A stretch of 64,000 bases of DNA from Acidiphilium sp. PA (GCF_026191915.1 NZ_JAIMBY010000015.1:1-64000); one strand, 5' to 3'. Shown: positions 34,654-43,783, numbered from the stretch's first letter. Program-made: numbers and translations. The notes: generated by a model from the sequence alone, not told the origin.

Positions 34654-36462
34654 ATGGATCAGGCGGTCGCTCAGCATCGAACCGAGCCGGCAGCGGCGCA
34701 TGCCGCGTCCCTTTGGCTCGGCTTCACGGTCCGGGGCCTGATCGTCCGCCTGCTGATCACGCTCGTCACGATCGTGGCGGTGACCGTGCAATTGGGCATG
34801 TCCAACCGGCAACTGCCGTTCCATTTCGATCCCAAATCCACCTATGGACTCGTCACCCCGCGCGCCGGCGTCGCACTCCCGGCCGGGCTGCAACCGGGCG
34901 TCCACGTTGCCTTTGCCGATCAGACGCTGGCGACGCGCGCCGTGCTGATGGCCCCGGAGGTGACGGGCACCCAAGCCTATCCGCTGGTGATCCACCACGC
35001 CGGCGAGCCACAGACGATTATGGTCAGAACCATCAGGCAGCCAAGCGAAGGCCCGTTCCTCTTCGTGATCAATCTGTTTAGCATCATGGCCATCCTCGTC
35101 CTGGGCCTCGCCGCACTCTGGCGCGGTCGAGACTGGTCGGCCTGGGGCCTGGCCGCCTTCTCACTATCGGTGTTGATCGGCAGCGCCCTCGGCCAGGCGC
35201 CGCTGCCACCTTTTTTCAACCTTGTTGCCGCCTTCGTCGAGGTGGTGTTCACCGGGCCAATGACCTTTATCGGTCTCTATTTGTCGTCGCGCGCCCTGAC
35301 GGCACGAGCCAGTGCGCGACAGCAGCGCGGTCTCTGGATCTATGGCGCCATGGCGCTGACCATGGTCTGTTGCGAATACTCCCCAATCCCGATGGTGCTG
35401 TTCGCGCACCGAATCAGCGGCACCGCCGCGCTGAACCTGCTGGGCGGCAGCCTCGCCGCGCTCATGCTCGTGGTGCCGCTGGTCACGCTCGCATCGGGCT
35501 ATCGCGGTGCCCCGCCGGAGCAGCGTCTGCGTATCCGCTGGGTCTTTACCGGCACGTTCCTGCTGATCCCGCAGCTTGCAACCAGTTTCCTGGAGGCGCT
35601 CTGGCTGACCAAGGGCTCCGAGGCCTCGGTGCTGGTTGCCGCCTTCCGTGCGGTGCTGACCGCAGTGATCTTCGGGACCTATGCCTTCGCCGTGCTGGCA
35701 ACCCGCCTGGTCGAGGTCCGCATCGCGGTCAACCGCGCCGTCGTCTTCACCGCGCTGATGGGTCTCGTCGTCGGCCTGCTCGCCCTGGTCGAAAGCCTGA
35801 TCGAGAACAGCGCCCTGCATGGCCGTGCCGGTCTCGCCCTCGAAGTCGCCGCCCCGCTGATCCTCGGCATCGCCTTCGACCAGTTGCAACGACGGATCGA
35901 ACAGATCGTGGACCGCGTCTTCTTCCGCCGCGAACACCACGCCCGCAAAACCCTGCATGAATTCGTTCGCGACGCCGGCTTCATCGAACAGGCCGATGTG
36001 CTGGTCGCCCGGATGGTCACGATGTTCAGCCAGCACGCCGGCGGCAGCGGCGCGGTGCTCTACGAAACGCGCGCCACGATGTTCGAGCGCTCGGCCCAGC
36101 ACGGCCAGCGCTGGCCGGACGCGATCGATGGCGATGACCCCGCTTTGGTCCGCCTTCGCGCGACCCTGGCGCCGCTCGATCTGCAAGGCGTCGAAACCGC
36201 GCTGGGCGCCGATGGCCTCGCCCTGCCGCTCGCCCTGCGCGGCCGGCTGTTCGGCGTTCTGGTCTGCGGCCCGCGCAGCGCGGGGCGTTATGCCCAGGCC
36301 GAGATGGCCGAACTGAACCAGGCAGCGCGGGAGGTCGGCGCGTCGCTGTTCGCCCTGCGCGCCCGGGCGAACGAGGCGCTGGTCGAACGGCTCGCCCTCG
36401 GACAGGTCGCCCCGCACGATGCAACGATCGAGGCCAGACAGCTCACCGGCCTGACCTCCTAA
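34654..36462 (+). CDS. Orphan membrane protein with C-terminal GAF-like sensory domain
   Basis: A 602-residue protein. One helix near residue 20-45 is followed by a periplasmic stretch of about 80 residues, then about eight membrane helices (about 125-380). After a conserved coiled linker DQLQRRIEQIVDRVFFRREH near 410-430 comes a GAF-like domain to about 580. The architecture and the RVFFRREHHARKTLHEF linker look like the sensory half of ComP/DUF-type membrane histidine kinases, but no H-box or ATPase domain follows. The stop is at 36462 and overlaps the convergent bioA stop. No kinase or regulator is adjacent. The start could be the Met at 34624. Function unknown. Confidence 0.75.
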   Translation: MDQAVAQHRTEPAAAHAASLWLGFTVRGLIVRLLITLVTIVAVTVQLGMSNRQLPFHFDPKSTYGLVTPRAGVALPAGLQPGVHVAFADQTLATRAVLMAPEVTGTQAYPLVIHHAGEPQTIMVRTIRQPSEGPFLFVINLFSIMAILVLGLAALWRGRDWSAWGLAAFSLSVLIGSALGQAPLPPFFNLVAAFVEVVFTGPMTFIGLYLSSRALTARASARQQRGLWIYGAMALTMVCCEYSPIPMVLFAHRISGTAALNLLGGSLAALMLVVPLVTLASGYRGAPPEQRLRIRWVFTGTFLLIPQLATSFLEALWLTKGSEASVLVAAFRAVLTAVIFGTYAFAVLATRLVEVRIAVNRAVVFTALMGLVVGLLALVESLIENSALHGRAGLALEVAAPLILGIAFDQLQRRIEQIVDRVFFRREHHARKTLHEFVRDAGFIEQADVLVARMVTMFSQHAGGSGAVLYETRATMFERSAQHGQRWPDAIDGDDPALVRLRATLAPLDLQGVETALGADGLALPLALRGRLFGVLVCGPRSAGRYAQAEMAELNQAAREVGASLFALRARANEALVERLALGQVAPHDATIEARQLTGLTS

Positions 36463-37766
36463 CCGCCGGGCGTTCGTTCGGTCCGGTTTGGAACACAGAC
36501 CATCCCGCCGACCACATCGACGACCGCGCGGCACAGCGCCCGCAGCTGACCCGGCCCGATGGTCAGCGCCGGCGTCAGATAAACGATATCCCGGAATGGC
36601 CGCACCCAGACACCGTGCCGGATGAACGCGGCGCGCAAGGCCCCCGGATCATCGATCCGCGCGAGCTGCACCACGCCGATCGCGCCCATCACCCGCACAT
36701 CCACCACCCCCGGCAGCGCCCGGCACGGCGCGAGCCCGGTGCGCAACCCCGCCTCGATCGCGGCGGCCTGCGCCAGCCTCGGTTCGGTCTCGAACAGGTC
36801 GAGCGAGGCATTGGCGGCGGCACACCCGAGCGGATTGGCCATGAACGTGGGGCCGTGCATCAGCGCATGGCCAGGATTGTCCGATAAAAACGCCTCGAAC
36901 AGCCCATCGGCCACAATCGTCGCCGCCAGCGGCGAGGTCCCGCCGGTCAGCGCCTTCGACAGCGTGATGATATCGGGCACCACCCCTGCCTGCTGCCAGG
37001 CGAACAGTGTCCCGGTGCGCCCGAACCCGGTGAAAATCTCATCGAATATCAAGGTCAGCCCGTAATGATCGGCGGTCGCCCGCAAATGGCGCAGCGTCGC
37101 GGCATCGTTGAACACCATGCCGCCCGCCCCCTGCACCAGCGGCTCGACGATGATCCCGGCCAGCGTCCCCGCATGCTCCTCAACTATAAGGTCGAACGTC
37201 ACGCGCGACGCCGCATCCCGCGGCAACGGCGCGATCACCTGCGCGGCCAGCATCCCGGCAAACAGCGCGTGCATCCCTTCCTCAGGATCGCAGATCGCCA
37301 TGGTCGCAAACGTGTCGCCATGATAGCCGCCGTGAAACGCAACGAATTTCGTCCGGTTGCGCGCCCCCCGGTTAAGCCGCGCCTGCACCGCGATCTTCAT
37401 CGCGACCTCGACCGCGACCGAACCGGAATCGGTGAAGAACACCCGGTTCAACCCGTCCGGCAGCAACCCCGCCAGCCGCGCGGCAAGCCGATAGGCCGGC
37501 TCATGCGCCAGCCCGCCGAACATCACATGCGGCATCGCCTCGAGCTGGGCCGCCACCGCCGCGCGGATGTGCGGATGGTTATAGCCGTGGCAGGCGGTCC
37601 ACCAGGACGCGATGCCATCGATCAGGATGCGCCCATCCGCAAGCTCGATGTCGCTGCCGCTGGTCCGCACCACCGGCATCGGCAGCGGTGCCGTCCGCAT
37701 CTGGGCATAGGGCAGCCAGACGTGGTTCCACCCCGTCGTCAGCCAGTCGGGATCATTCCCATCCAT
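36459..37766 (-). CDS. bioA: Adenosylmethionine-8-amino-7-oxononanoate aminotransferase
   Basis: The PLP enzyme that converts KAPA to DAPA in biotin synthesis, using SAM as amino donor. The 435-residue class III aminotransferase shows DGIASWWTACHGYNHPHI near 50, FTDSGSVAVEVAMKIAVQ near 110, HGGYHGDTFATMAICDPEEGMH near 145, FDEIFTGFGRTGTLFAW near 240 with the PLP-pairing Asp, and the PLP lysine in TLSKALTGGTSPLA near 270. It is 3 bp downstream of bioB on the minus strand. Its stop overlaps the convergent membrane-protein stop by a few bases. Confidence 0.95.
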   Translation of the reverse strand: MDGNDPDWLTTGWNHVWLPYAQMRTAPLPMPVVRTSGSDIELADGRILIDGIASWWTACHGYNHPHIRAAVAAQLEAMPHVMFGGLAHEPAYRLAARLAGLLPDGLNRVFFTDSGSVAVEVAMKIAVQARLNRGARNRTKFVAFHGGYHGDTFATMAICDPEEGMHALFAGMLAAQVIAPLPRDAASRVTFDLIVEEHAGTLAGIIVEPLVQGAGGMVFNDAATLRHLRATADHYGLTLIFDEIFTGFGRTGTLFAWQQAGVVPDIITLSKALTGGTSPLAATIVADGLFEAFLSDNPGHALMHGPTFMANPLGCAAANASLDLFETEPRLAQAAAIEAGLRTGLAPCRALPGVVDVRVMGAIGVVQLARIDDPGALRAAFIRHGVWVRPFRDIVYLTPALTIGPGQLRALCRAVVDVVGGMVCVPNRTERTPGG

Positions 37767-37769
37767 GCC

Positions 37770-38744
37770 TCAGGCTTGCCGGTTCATGCCCAGTTTCGCA
37801 AACAACGCGTTATCCCGCGCCACCGCCGGGTTGCTGGTGGTCAGCAGCGTGTCGCCATAGAAAATCGAATTGGCCCCCGCCAGAAAGCACAGCGCCTGCG
37901 CCTCGTCGGAAAGCTGCTCACGCCCGGCCGAGAGCCGCACGTAGGATTTCGGCATCGCGATCCGCGCCGCCGCGATGGTGCGCACGAACTCGATCGGATC
38001 GATCGGCGCCGTCTCGCCCAGCGCGGTCCCCTTCACCGCGACCAGCGCATTGATCGGCACCGATTCCGGATAGGGGTCCAGATCCGCCAGCGCCGCCAGC
38101 AGCCCGGCGCGATCATTCAGGTCCTCGCCCATGCCGATGATCCCGCCGCAACACACGTTGATCCCGGCATCCCGCACCGCGGCCAGCGTATCCAGCCGGT
38201 CCTGATAGACCCGCGTGGTGATGATCCGGCCATAAAACTCGGGCGAGGTATCCAGATTATGGTTGTAATAATCGAGCCCGGCGGTTTTCAGCCGCTCGGC
38301 CTGATCCGGCCGCAGCATCCCCAGCGTGACGCAGGTTTCCATCCCCAGCGCCTTCACCCCGGCCACCATCGCGGCGACCCGGTCCAGATCATGATCCTTT
38401 GGCGACCGCCACGCAGCCCCCATGCAGAACCGCTGCGCCCCGGCATCGCGCGCGCGTCTGGCCGCCTCCAGCACCGGCTCCAGCTCCATCAGCTTCGAGG
38501 CCGGCACCCCGGCATCGAAACCGGCCGACTGCGGGCAATACCCGCAATCCTCCGGGCAGCCGCCGGTCTTGATCGAGAGCAGCGTGGAAATCTGCACCTC
38601 GGTCGGGTCGAAATGCTGCCGGTGCACGCTCTGCGCCTGAAACATCAGTTCAGGCAGCGGCAAGGCGAGCATCGCGGCGATCCGCGCGCGCGTGGCGGAT
38701 GGCGTGGCCGGTTGGGTGGTTGATGGTGCGAGCGTCAGGGACAT
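37770..38744 (-). CDS. bioB: Biotin synthase
   Basis: A radical SAM enzyme of 324 residues that inserts sulfur into dethiobiotin. The [4Fe-4S]/SAM motif is Cys63, Cys67, Cys70 ([12 protein letters not shown]). The auxiliary [2Fe-2S] ligands are found in [13 protein letters not shown] near 105, [10 protein letters not shown] near 138, [14 protein letters not shown] near 198 and the Arg in [12 protein letters not shown] near 268. Upstream lies a 250-bp divergent region with repeat R4 and the bioF start. The bioB-bioA order, with bioFD divergent, leaves bioC/bioH-type pimeloyl genes to be found elsewhere. Confidence 0.96.
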   Translation of the reverse strand: MSLTLAPSTTQPATPSATRARIAAMLALPLPELMFQAQSVHRQHFDPTEVQISTLLSIKTGGCPEDCGYCPQSAGFDAGVPASKLMELEPVLEAARRARDAGAQRFCMGAAWRSPKDHDLDRVAAMVAGVKALGMETCVTLGMLRPDQAERLKTAGLDYYNHNLDTSPEFYGRIITTRVYQDRLDTLAAVRDAGINVCCGGIIGMGEDLNDRAGLLAALADLDPYPESVPINALVAVKGTALGETAPIDPIEFVRTIAAARIAMPKSYVRLSAGREQLSDEAQALCFLAGANSIFYGDTLLTTSNPAVARDNALFAKLGMNRQA

Positions 38745-38843
38745 CGATCTCTCCGAATTGCCGCTATGGCCGGAATTGGTGATAAACCGGGGTGGGGATG
38801 ACGGGAAGGGTTTTCAGCGTGAGTCAGGGAAGGGTAGGGAAGG

Positions 38844-38960
38844 GCGTCTTTTTTGAAAAAAAGAAGCAAAAAACTTCCATAATCGGGGACACGGGCATTT
38901 TCCCAAGCAACGCCCCCACGACCAGAAGTTTTTTTGCTTCTTTTTTTACAAAAAAAGAAG
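38844..38960. repeat. Paired T/A-rich dyad repeat (copy R4) in the bioB/bioF divergent region
   Basis: Left arm at 38844-38878 (GCGTC, T run, G, A run, GAAGC, AAAAAACTT). Right arm at about 38924-38960 (GAAGTTTTTTTGCTTC, T run, ACA, A run, GAAG). The two are inverse copies around a 45-bp GC-rich spacer. The element occupies nearly half of the 250-bp space between two divergent start codons. The strand composition is G-rich on its left and C-rich on its right. Confidence 0.75.
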
Positions 38961-38994
38961 TGCTTGCTGCGCCTTCTCTCCGAGTCCAAACCCC

Positions 38995-40137
38995 ATGACC
39001 ACCACCCTGGACCAGTTCGCCACCACCAAACTCGCATCGCTCGACGCCGCATCCCTCCGCCGGCGCATCAGCCCGATCACCCGTGGCCCCGACGCCATCG
39101 CCCTGCGTGACGGGCAGCGCCTGATCTCGTTCTCCTGCAACGACTATCTCAACCTGTCCCAGCACCCGGATGTCATCGCCGCCTCGGTCGCCGCCACGCA
39201 GCGCTACGGCGTCGGCGCCGGCGCCTCACGCCTCGTCACCGGCGATCACCCGCTCTACCGCACGCTGGAACTCCGGCTGGCCGCCCTCAAGTCCACGGCG
39301 GATGCCGTCGTGTTCGGCTCGGGCTACCTCGCCAACATCGGCATCATCCCCGCCCTGGTCGGTGCGGGCGATGCCGTGTTCATCGACGAGCTGGCCCACG
39401 CCTGCATCTGGGCCGGTGCCAAACTCTCCGGCGCCGCGGTGCTGCCGTTCCGCCATAACGATGTCGCCCACCTGACCCATCTGATCGCCGCGCACAACTG
39501 GCGCCACGCCATCATCGCAACCGACGGCGTCTTCTCCATGGATGGCGACCTCGCCCCCATCCCGGCCCTCGCCGCCCTCGCTTCAACCCACGGCGCCTGG
39601 CTGATGACCGATGACGCCCACGGCATCGGCGTGTTCAACGCCGGTCGCGGCACGGCGCACGGCAGCGAAATTCCCCTCCAGATGGGCACGCTCTCGAAAG
39701 CGGTCGGCGGCTACGGCGGCTATCTCTGCGCCTCCGCTGCGGTCTGCGACCTGATCCGCAACCGCGCGCGCAGCTTCATCTACACCACCGGCCTGCCGCC
39801 CGGCGTGGTCGCGGCGGCCATCGCATCGCTCGACCTGATCGCGGCCGACCCCGCTCTCTGCGCCCGCCCGCTCCGCCACGCCCGCCACTTCACCGCAGCA
39901 CTCGGCCTGCCCGCCGCCCAGAGCCCGATCGTCCCGCTCATCCTCGGTGCGGCCGAAACCGCGCTCGCCGCCCAGGCCAGCCTCGCCGCCGCCGGGTTCC
40001 TGGTCACCGCGATCAGGCCGCCCACCGTGCCGGACGGCACCGCCCGCCTCCGCTTCGCCTTCACCGCCGGCCACCACGAAGCCGATATCGAACGTCTGGC
40101 CAACCACGTCCGCACCTCTATCCTGATCGCAGCATGA
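38995..40137 (+). CDS. bioF: 8-amino-7-oxononanoate synthase
   Basis: A PLP-dependent alpha-oxoamine synthase (380 residues) that condenses pimeloyl-ACP/CoA with alanine to give KAPA. Visible features are SCNDYLNLSQHPDVIAA near 46, GAGASRLVTGDHPLYRTLE near 75, IATDGVFSMDGDLAPIP near 172, DDAHGIGVFNAGRGT near 204, and the PLP lysine in MGTLSKAVGGYGGYL near 240. It is the first gene of the bioFD pair, overlapping bioD by 4 bp. The start lies about 35 bp after repeat R4, so its promoter must overlap or lie within that element, or the pair depends on upstream reading. Confidence 0.94.
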   Translation: MTTTLDQFATTKLASLDAASLRRRISPITRGPDAIALRDGQRLISFSCNDYLNLSQHPDVIAASVAATQRYGVGAGASRLVTGDHPLYRTLELRLAALKSTADAVVFGSGYLANIGIIPALVGAGDAVFIDELAHACIWAGAKLSGAAVLPFRHNDVAHLTHLIAAHNWRHAIIATDGVFSMDGDLAPIPALAALASTHGAWLMTDDAHGIGVFNAGRGTAHGSEIPLQMGTLSKAVGGYGGYLCASAAVCDLIRNRARSFIYTTGLPPGVVAAAIASLDLIAADPALCARPLRHARHFTAALGLPAAQSPIVPLILGAAETALAAQASLAAAGFLVTAIRPPTVPDGTARLRFAFTAGHHEADIERLANHVRTSILIAA

Positions 40138-40784
40138 CCCAGTTCTTCATCACCGGCACCGGCACCGACATCGGCAAAACCCACATCGCCGCCGCCATGC
40201 TCCGCCACTGGCACGGCCAGGGCATCAAGGCCTGGGCGCTCAAACCGGTCGCCAGCGGCTACCAACCCGCCCGCTCCGCCGCCAGCGACGCCGGCACGCT
40301 GCTCGCCGCCATGGGACAAATGACCAGCGATACCACGGTCGCGAAAATCTGCCCCTGGCGCTTCCCCGATCCGCTCTCGCCCGACATGGCCGCCGCCCGC
40401 GCCGGCAAAACCATCCCGTTCGACGCCCTGCTCGCTTTCTGCCGCACGGAAATGTCGCAATCCGCCGCACCCCTCCTGATCGAAGGCGTCGGCGGCGCCA
40501 TGGTCCCGCTCGATGACCGTCACACCGTGCGCGACTGGATGGCAGAACTCGGCCTGCCCGCCATCCTCGTCGCCGGCGGCTACCTCGGCGCCATCAGCCA
40601 CACCCTCTGCACCATCGAGGCCCTGCGCGCCTGCCACATCCCGATCGCCATGGTCATCCTCAACCCGATCGGCGACCTGCCCGTCCCGCCCGCCAAAACC
40701 ATGGCCACCCTCATCCGCCACGGCGCCGGCCCGGTCACCATCTTCGACACGCCAGCCTGGCACGACTGGCTCCTCACCCTTTAA
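40134..40784 (+). CDS. bioD: ATP-dependent dethiobiotin synthetase
   Basis: A 216-residue P-loop carboxylase that closes the ureido ring of dethiobiotin from DAPA, CO2 and ATP. The P-loop is TGTGTDIGKTHIAAAML at 7-23. The substrate segment KPVASGYQ is near 40, PLLIEGVGGAMVPL near 115, and the nucleotide base-binding VILNPIGDLP near 185. It overlaps bioF by an ATGA junction and converges on a lipase-like gene, the two stops being 11 bp overlapping (40774 and 40784). Together with bioA, bioB and bioF it completes the late biotin pathway. Confidence 0.94.
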   Translation: MTQFFITGTGTDIGKTHIAAAMLRHWHGQGIKAWALKPVASGYQPARSAASDAGTLLAAMGQMTSDTTVAKICPWRFPDPLSPDMAAARAGKTIPFDALLAFCRTEMSQSAAPLLIEGVGGAMVPLDDRHTVRDWMAELGLPAILVAGGYLGAISHTLCTIEALRACHIPIAMVILNPIGDLPVPPAKTMATLIRHGAGPVTIFDTPAWHDWLLTL

Positions 40785-41973
40785 CCGTCACCGAACGCGG
40801 ACACGTATCCGGTGCCGCCGCCCCGGCAAACCGCCCCGCGAACCACGCCGCCACCAGTTTCGCGGACCGATACCCCGCGAACACATGGCCAACCCCCTTC
40901 AGCTTCAGATAATCCACCCGGTCCCCCAGCGCACACGCGCGCCGATCGAACGCATCGGTATATCGCGGATACACCGTGTCATCCGCCGTCCCCTGCGTCA
41001 GCAACACCGGCGCCCCCGCCGGCGCATAACCCGGTGAATTCTCATGAAACAAACGCGGCCATGGCCGCGTCACCATCGGATCATGCGCCAGAAACACCCG
41101 CTTCAGCGCCGCCCCCGCACGCTGCGCCAGCACATACTGCCCGACCGAATTGATGCACCGATCCGCCGCCCGCCGCACCAGCGCCACCGCCGCCGGCGCC
41201 ACCACGCTCGTCATCGGCACATGATACCAGCGCGACCAGGTGGCATACACATAAGACACCAGCACCCGCCCGCTGTCGGACGTCGGCTTGCGCAACTCCG
41301 CGCCCAGATCCGTCGGCGGTGCCGCCGCCGCCACCCCGACCAGATGCAACCCCGGCGCATACGCCGCCGCATCCTGCCCGGCGAACAACGCCGCCTGCGC
41401 CCCCTGCGAATGCCCCCACACACCATAATTCCGGCTCGCATCGGCCCCCGGCAACGCCCGCGCCGCCCGCACACTGTCGATCAGATCCGCCGCCTCCGCA
41501 TCCCCGATCAGATACGGATGCACCCCAGCCACCCCCAACCCCTCATAATCCGTCGCCGTCACAATATCGCCCGCGCGTAAAAAACGCCGCAACCCCGGAA
41601 TGCTCGCCCCCTCGTCAAGACTGTCGAACACCCTGTTGCCCAACGAAGGCGCACACCCCGCCGCAACCCCCGTCGTCGGATGCGCCCACGCAATCACATC
41701 CCGCCCACCCGGCGGCGCCGGCCCGCGCGGCACATAAATCACCCCCGAAACCGGCACGATCGCCCCACCCAACCCCGTCGAAGCATAAATCACCAACGTC
41801 GCCGTCGCCCCCGCAGGCGCCGCCCCAAACGGCCGCACCCGCAAAACCTGCCCCGGACGCGCCCCCGCAACATCAACCCCCCGATAAAACCCACCCGGCC
41901 GCGGCATCGCACAAGCCGATAACCCCACCACCACCCCAACCAACCCCAAAAACCGCAGCAATCCAACCTCCAT
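40774..41973 (-). CDS. Secretory lipase-family alpha/beta hydrolase, predicted lipoprotein
   Basis: A 399-residue exported hydrolase. Residues 1-22 form a lipoprotein signal ending LSACAMP, with the acylated Cys near 21. The nucleophile elbow is YGVWGHSQGAQAALFAG near 190 (Ser in GHSQG). An Asp candidate lies in LLTQGTADDTVYPRYTD near 335 and the His in GVGHVFAGY near 372. AWAHPTTGVAAGC near 115 is typical of fungal-type secretory lipase (LIP) homologues in bacteria. The ester substrate is unknown. The 3' end overlaps bioD by 11 bp, and the coding strand is unusually G-rich, matching a C-rich forward strand here. Confidence 0.82.
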   Translation of the reverse strand: MEVGLLRFLGLVGVVVGLSACAMPRPGGFYRGVDVAGARPGQVLRVRPFGAAPAGATATLVIYASTGLGGAIVPVSGVIYVPRGPAPPGGRDVIAWAHPTTGVAAGCAPSLGNRVFDSLDEGASIPGLRRFLRAGDIVTATDYEGLGVAGVHPYLIGDAEAADLIDSVRAARALPGADASRNYGVWGHSQGAQAALFAGQDAAAYAPGLHLVGVAAAAPPTDLGAELRKPTSDSGRVLVSYVYATWSRWYHVPMTSVVAPAAVALVRRAADRCINSVGQYVLAQRAGAALKRVFLAHDPMVTRPWPRLFHENSPGYAPAGAPVLLTQGTADDTVYPRYTDAFDRRACALGDRVDYLKLKGVGHVFAGYRSAKLVAAWFAGRFAGAAAPDTCPRSVTVKG

Positions 41974-42016
41974 ACCGAATGATCCCTGCGCTGGGATGTG
42001 GCGCTTGAAGCAAGCA

Positions 42017-42203
42017 AGGCCAGGGGCTCTGCCCCTGGACCCCGTTAAAGGCGGAGCCTTTAAAATCCATTAGTTTTAGGTAAGGGGAGGGCGACACAGG
42101 TCAGATCGACGGAAAATCCGAGGCAGCGCCCTCCCCTTACCTAAAACTAGCGGGTTCTAAGGGCTAAGCCCTTAGTGGGGGTCGAGGGGGCAAAGCCCCC
42201 CGC
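42017..42203. repeat. Long multi-hairpin palindrome P1
   Basis: A chain of dyads: CAGGGGC..GCCCCTG (about 42021-42037), TTAAAGGC..GCCTTTAA (about 42045-42063), a perfect 23-bp central stem (42071-42093 with 42127-42149, opening TAGTTTTAGG), CTAAGGG..CCCTTAG (42157-42175), and GGGGGC..GCCCCC (about 42186-42200). The same order with partly shared sequence recurs as P2 at 50.2 kb. It separates the lipase and pssA genes. The forward strand is C-rich on its left and G-rich on its right. Confidence 0.8.
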
Positions 42204-42239
42204 CTTCCTGTCTCCGAGCGCCCCACCCCAACGCCGCGA

Positions 42240-43106
42240 TCACTCGGTTTCGGGTTGCAGCCGGGCTTCGGCTTCGGCTTGGAGCTGTTTGAAGCTACGG
42301 CGGCTGAACGGCAGCATGGTCAGGTAGGCGGCGGCGAGCAGGGCGAGCGCGAGCCACGGGTCGGCGAGCATGATGGCCGCGAACACGACGACGCCGAGCA
42401 GCAGCCACAGGGCGAAGCTGGGCGGCACCTTGAAGTTTTTGAAACTCCAGACCGGCAGGGTGGAGACGCACAGCAATGCGGTGCCCACCAGCACGAGCGC
42501 GCTCAGTCCTGGCGCGCGCGCCACGTCGGCGAGCCAGGCGATATTATGCTCCGCCGCCTCGAGTCCCAGATAGATCGGCAACAGGCTCAGTGCCGCCCCG
42601 GCGGGCGCGGGCACGCCGGTGAAAAAATTCTGCGCGAACCGGGATGCCGGCAGGTGCCCGTCATCCGCGTGCGGCAGCTCATCGAGCGCCGCGTTGAACC
42701 GCGCCAGCCGCAGTGCCATGCTCGCGGTGAACATCAGCGACGGCAGATACCCGAACGCCCCCCATTGATCGAGCGACCACAGGAACAGCACGAGCGAGGG
42801 CGCCACCCCGAAGCACAGGAAATCCGAAAGACTGTCGAACTCCGCGCCAAACCGTGAGGTCGCCTTCAACAGCCGGGCCAACCGCCCATCGAGCCCGTCG
42901 ATCGCACCCGCCACCGCAATCGCGATCACCGCCGCCCCGAACCGCCCATCGAGCGCGAACCGGATCGCGGTAAACCCCACGCACAGCCCGACCAGAGTCA
43001 GCAAATTCGGCAGCATCCGGTTGAAGCTCAACCCGCGCAGCCGTGGCCGGCGCGGCGGGCGGCGGCGCGGCAGCACGAAGCGGCGCGGCTTGAACGTCTC
43101 GCTCAT
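42240..43106 (-). CDS. pssA: CDP-diacylglycerol-serine O-phosphatidyltransferase
   Basis: A 288-residue membrane enzyme that makes phosphatidylserine from CDP-diacylglycerol and serine. The CDP-alcohol phosphotransferase motif D-G-x2-A-R-x8-G-x3-D-x3-D is seen as DGLDGRLARLLKATSRFGAE with FDSLSD following, near residues 70-97. About seven helices are predicted. The Arg/Pro-rich N-terminus (RRRPPRRPRLRG) is unusual but common for the subclass II enzyme. It overlaps psd by 4 bp, so the two-step phosphatidylethanolamine pathway is translationally coupled. The proposed P1 element lies just beyond its 3' end. Confidence 0.93.
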   Translation of the reverse strand: MSETFKPRRFVLPRRRPPRRPRLRGLSFNRMLPNLLTLVGLCVGFTAIRFALDGRFGAAVIAIAVAGAIDGLDGRLARLLKATSRFGAEFDSLSDFLCFGVAPSLVLFLWSLDQWGAFGYLPSLMFTASMALRLARFNAALDELPHADDGHLPASRFAQNFFTGVPAPAGAALSLLPIYLGLEAAEHNIAWLADVARAPGLSALVLVGTALLCVSTLPVWSFKNFKVPPSFALWLLLGVVVFAAIMLADPWLALALLAAAYLTMLPFSRRSFKQLQAEAEARLQPETE

Positions 43107-43783
43107 AATGCCAGTGTCGTGCCCAGCGTCGCAATCACCGTCTCACCCCCCACCATCCGTTGACCCACCGCAACCAGCGGCGTGGTGCCCGGCGGCAGAT
43201 ACAGATCGGTCCGGCTGCCGAACCGGATAATCCCGAACCGCGCTCCGGTCGCCACCCGGTCGCCCTCGTGAATATCGCACAGAATCCGCCGCGCGATCAG
43301 CCCGGCAATCTGCACCACCGCAATCTCCGCCCCGCTGTCGAGCCGGATGGCAATGGCATTGCGCTCATTGAGCTCCGATTCCTTCGCCGCCGCATTGACG
43401 AACGTGCCATGCCGGTACGCAATCCGCGTCACCATCCCCGCCATCGGCACCCGATTGACATGGACATCCAGCACCGAAAGAAAAATCGCCACCCGCGGCA
43501 TCGCAACCGCCGGCAAACCAAGCTCGGCCGGCGGCACGGCCCGATCCACGATCACCACCCGCCCATCCGCCGGCGCCACCACCGCATCCGCCCGCGGCGG
43601 CACGACCCGCGCCGGATCACGAAAGAAAAACAGGCAGAACAACGCAAACACCAGCCCGATCCACGCCAGCCACCCGGCCACGATCAAACCGATCACGAAA
43701 ATCACGACACCGCCGATAATGAACGGCAACCCCGCCCGATGCGGCGGAACCCAGGCAGAGCGCAAACTGTCGATAATATCCAT
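43103..43783 (-). CDS. psd: Phosphatidylserine decarboxylase proenzyme (short type)
   Basis: A 226-residue pyruvoyl enzyme that decarboxylates phosphatidylserine to phosphatidylethanolamine. An N-terminal membrane region (about 18-55) leads to VVPPRADAVVAPADGRVV near 60. VFLSVLDVHVNRVPMAG-like sequence (SVLDVHVNRVPMAG near 107) and the self-cleavage site IRFGSRTDLYLPPG near 188 follow, where the chain is cut between Gly and Ser to form the pyruvoyl group. It is the short archaeal/alphaproteobacterial type. It is the first gene of the psd-pssA pair, with a 230-bp upstream gap containing repeat R5. Confidence 0.94.
   Translation of the reverse strand: MDIIDSLRSAWVPPHRAGLPFIIGGVVIFVIGLIVAGWLAWIGLVFALFCLFFFRDPARVVPPRADAVVAPADGRVVIVDRAVPPAELGLPAVAMPRVAIFLSVLDVHVNRVPMAGMVTRIAYRHGTFVNAAAKESELNERNAIAIRLDSGAEIAVVQIAGLIARRILCDIHEGDRVATGARFGIIRFGSRTDLYLPPGTTPLVAVGQRMVGGETVIATLGTTLAL

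Noticed and set aside
38745-38994. BioR operator between bioB and bioF
   Set aside because: No TTATMKATAA-like palindrome was found by eye. The A/T-rich parts belong to repeat R4.
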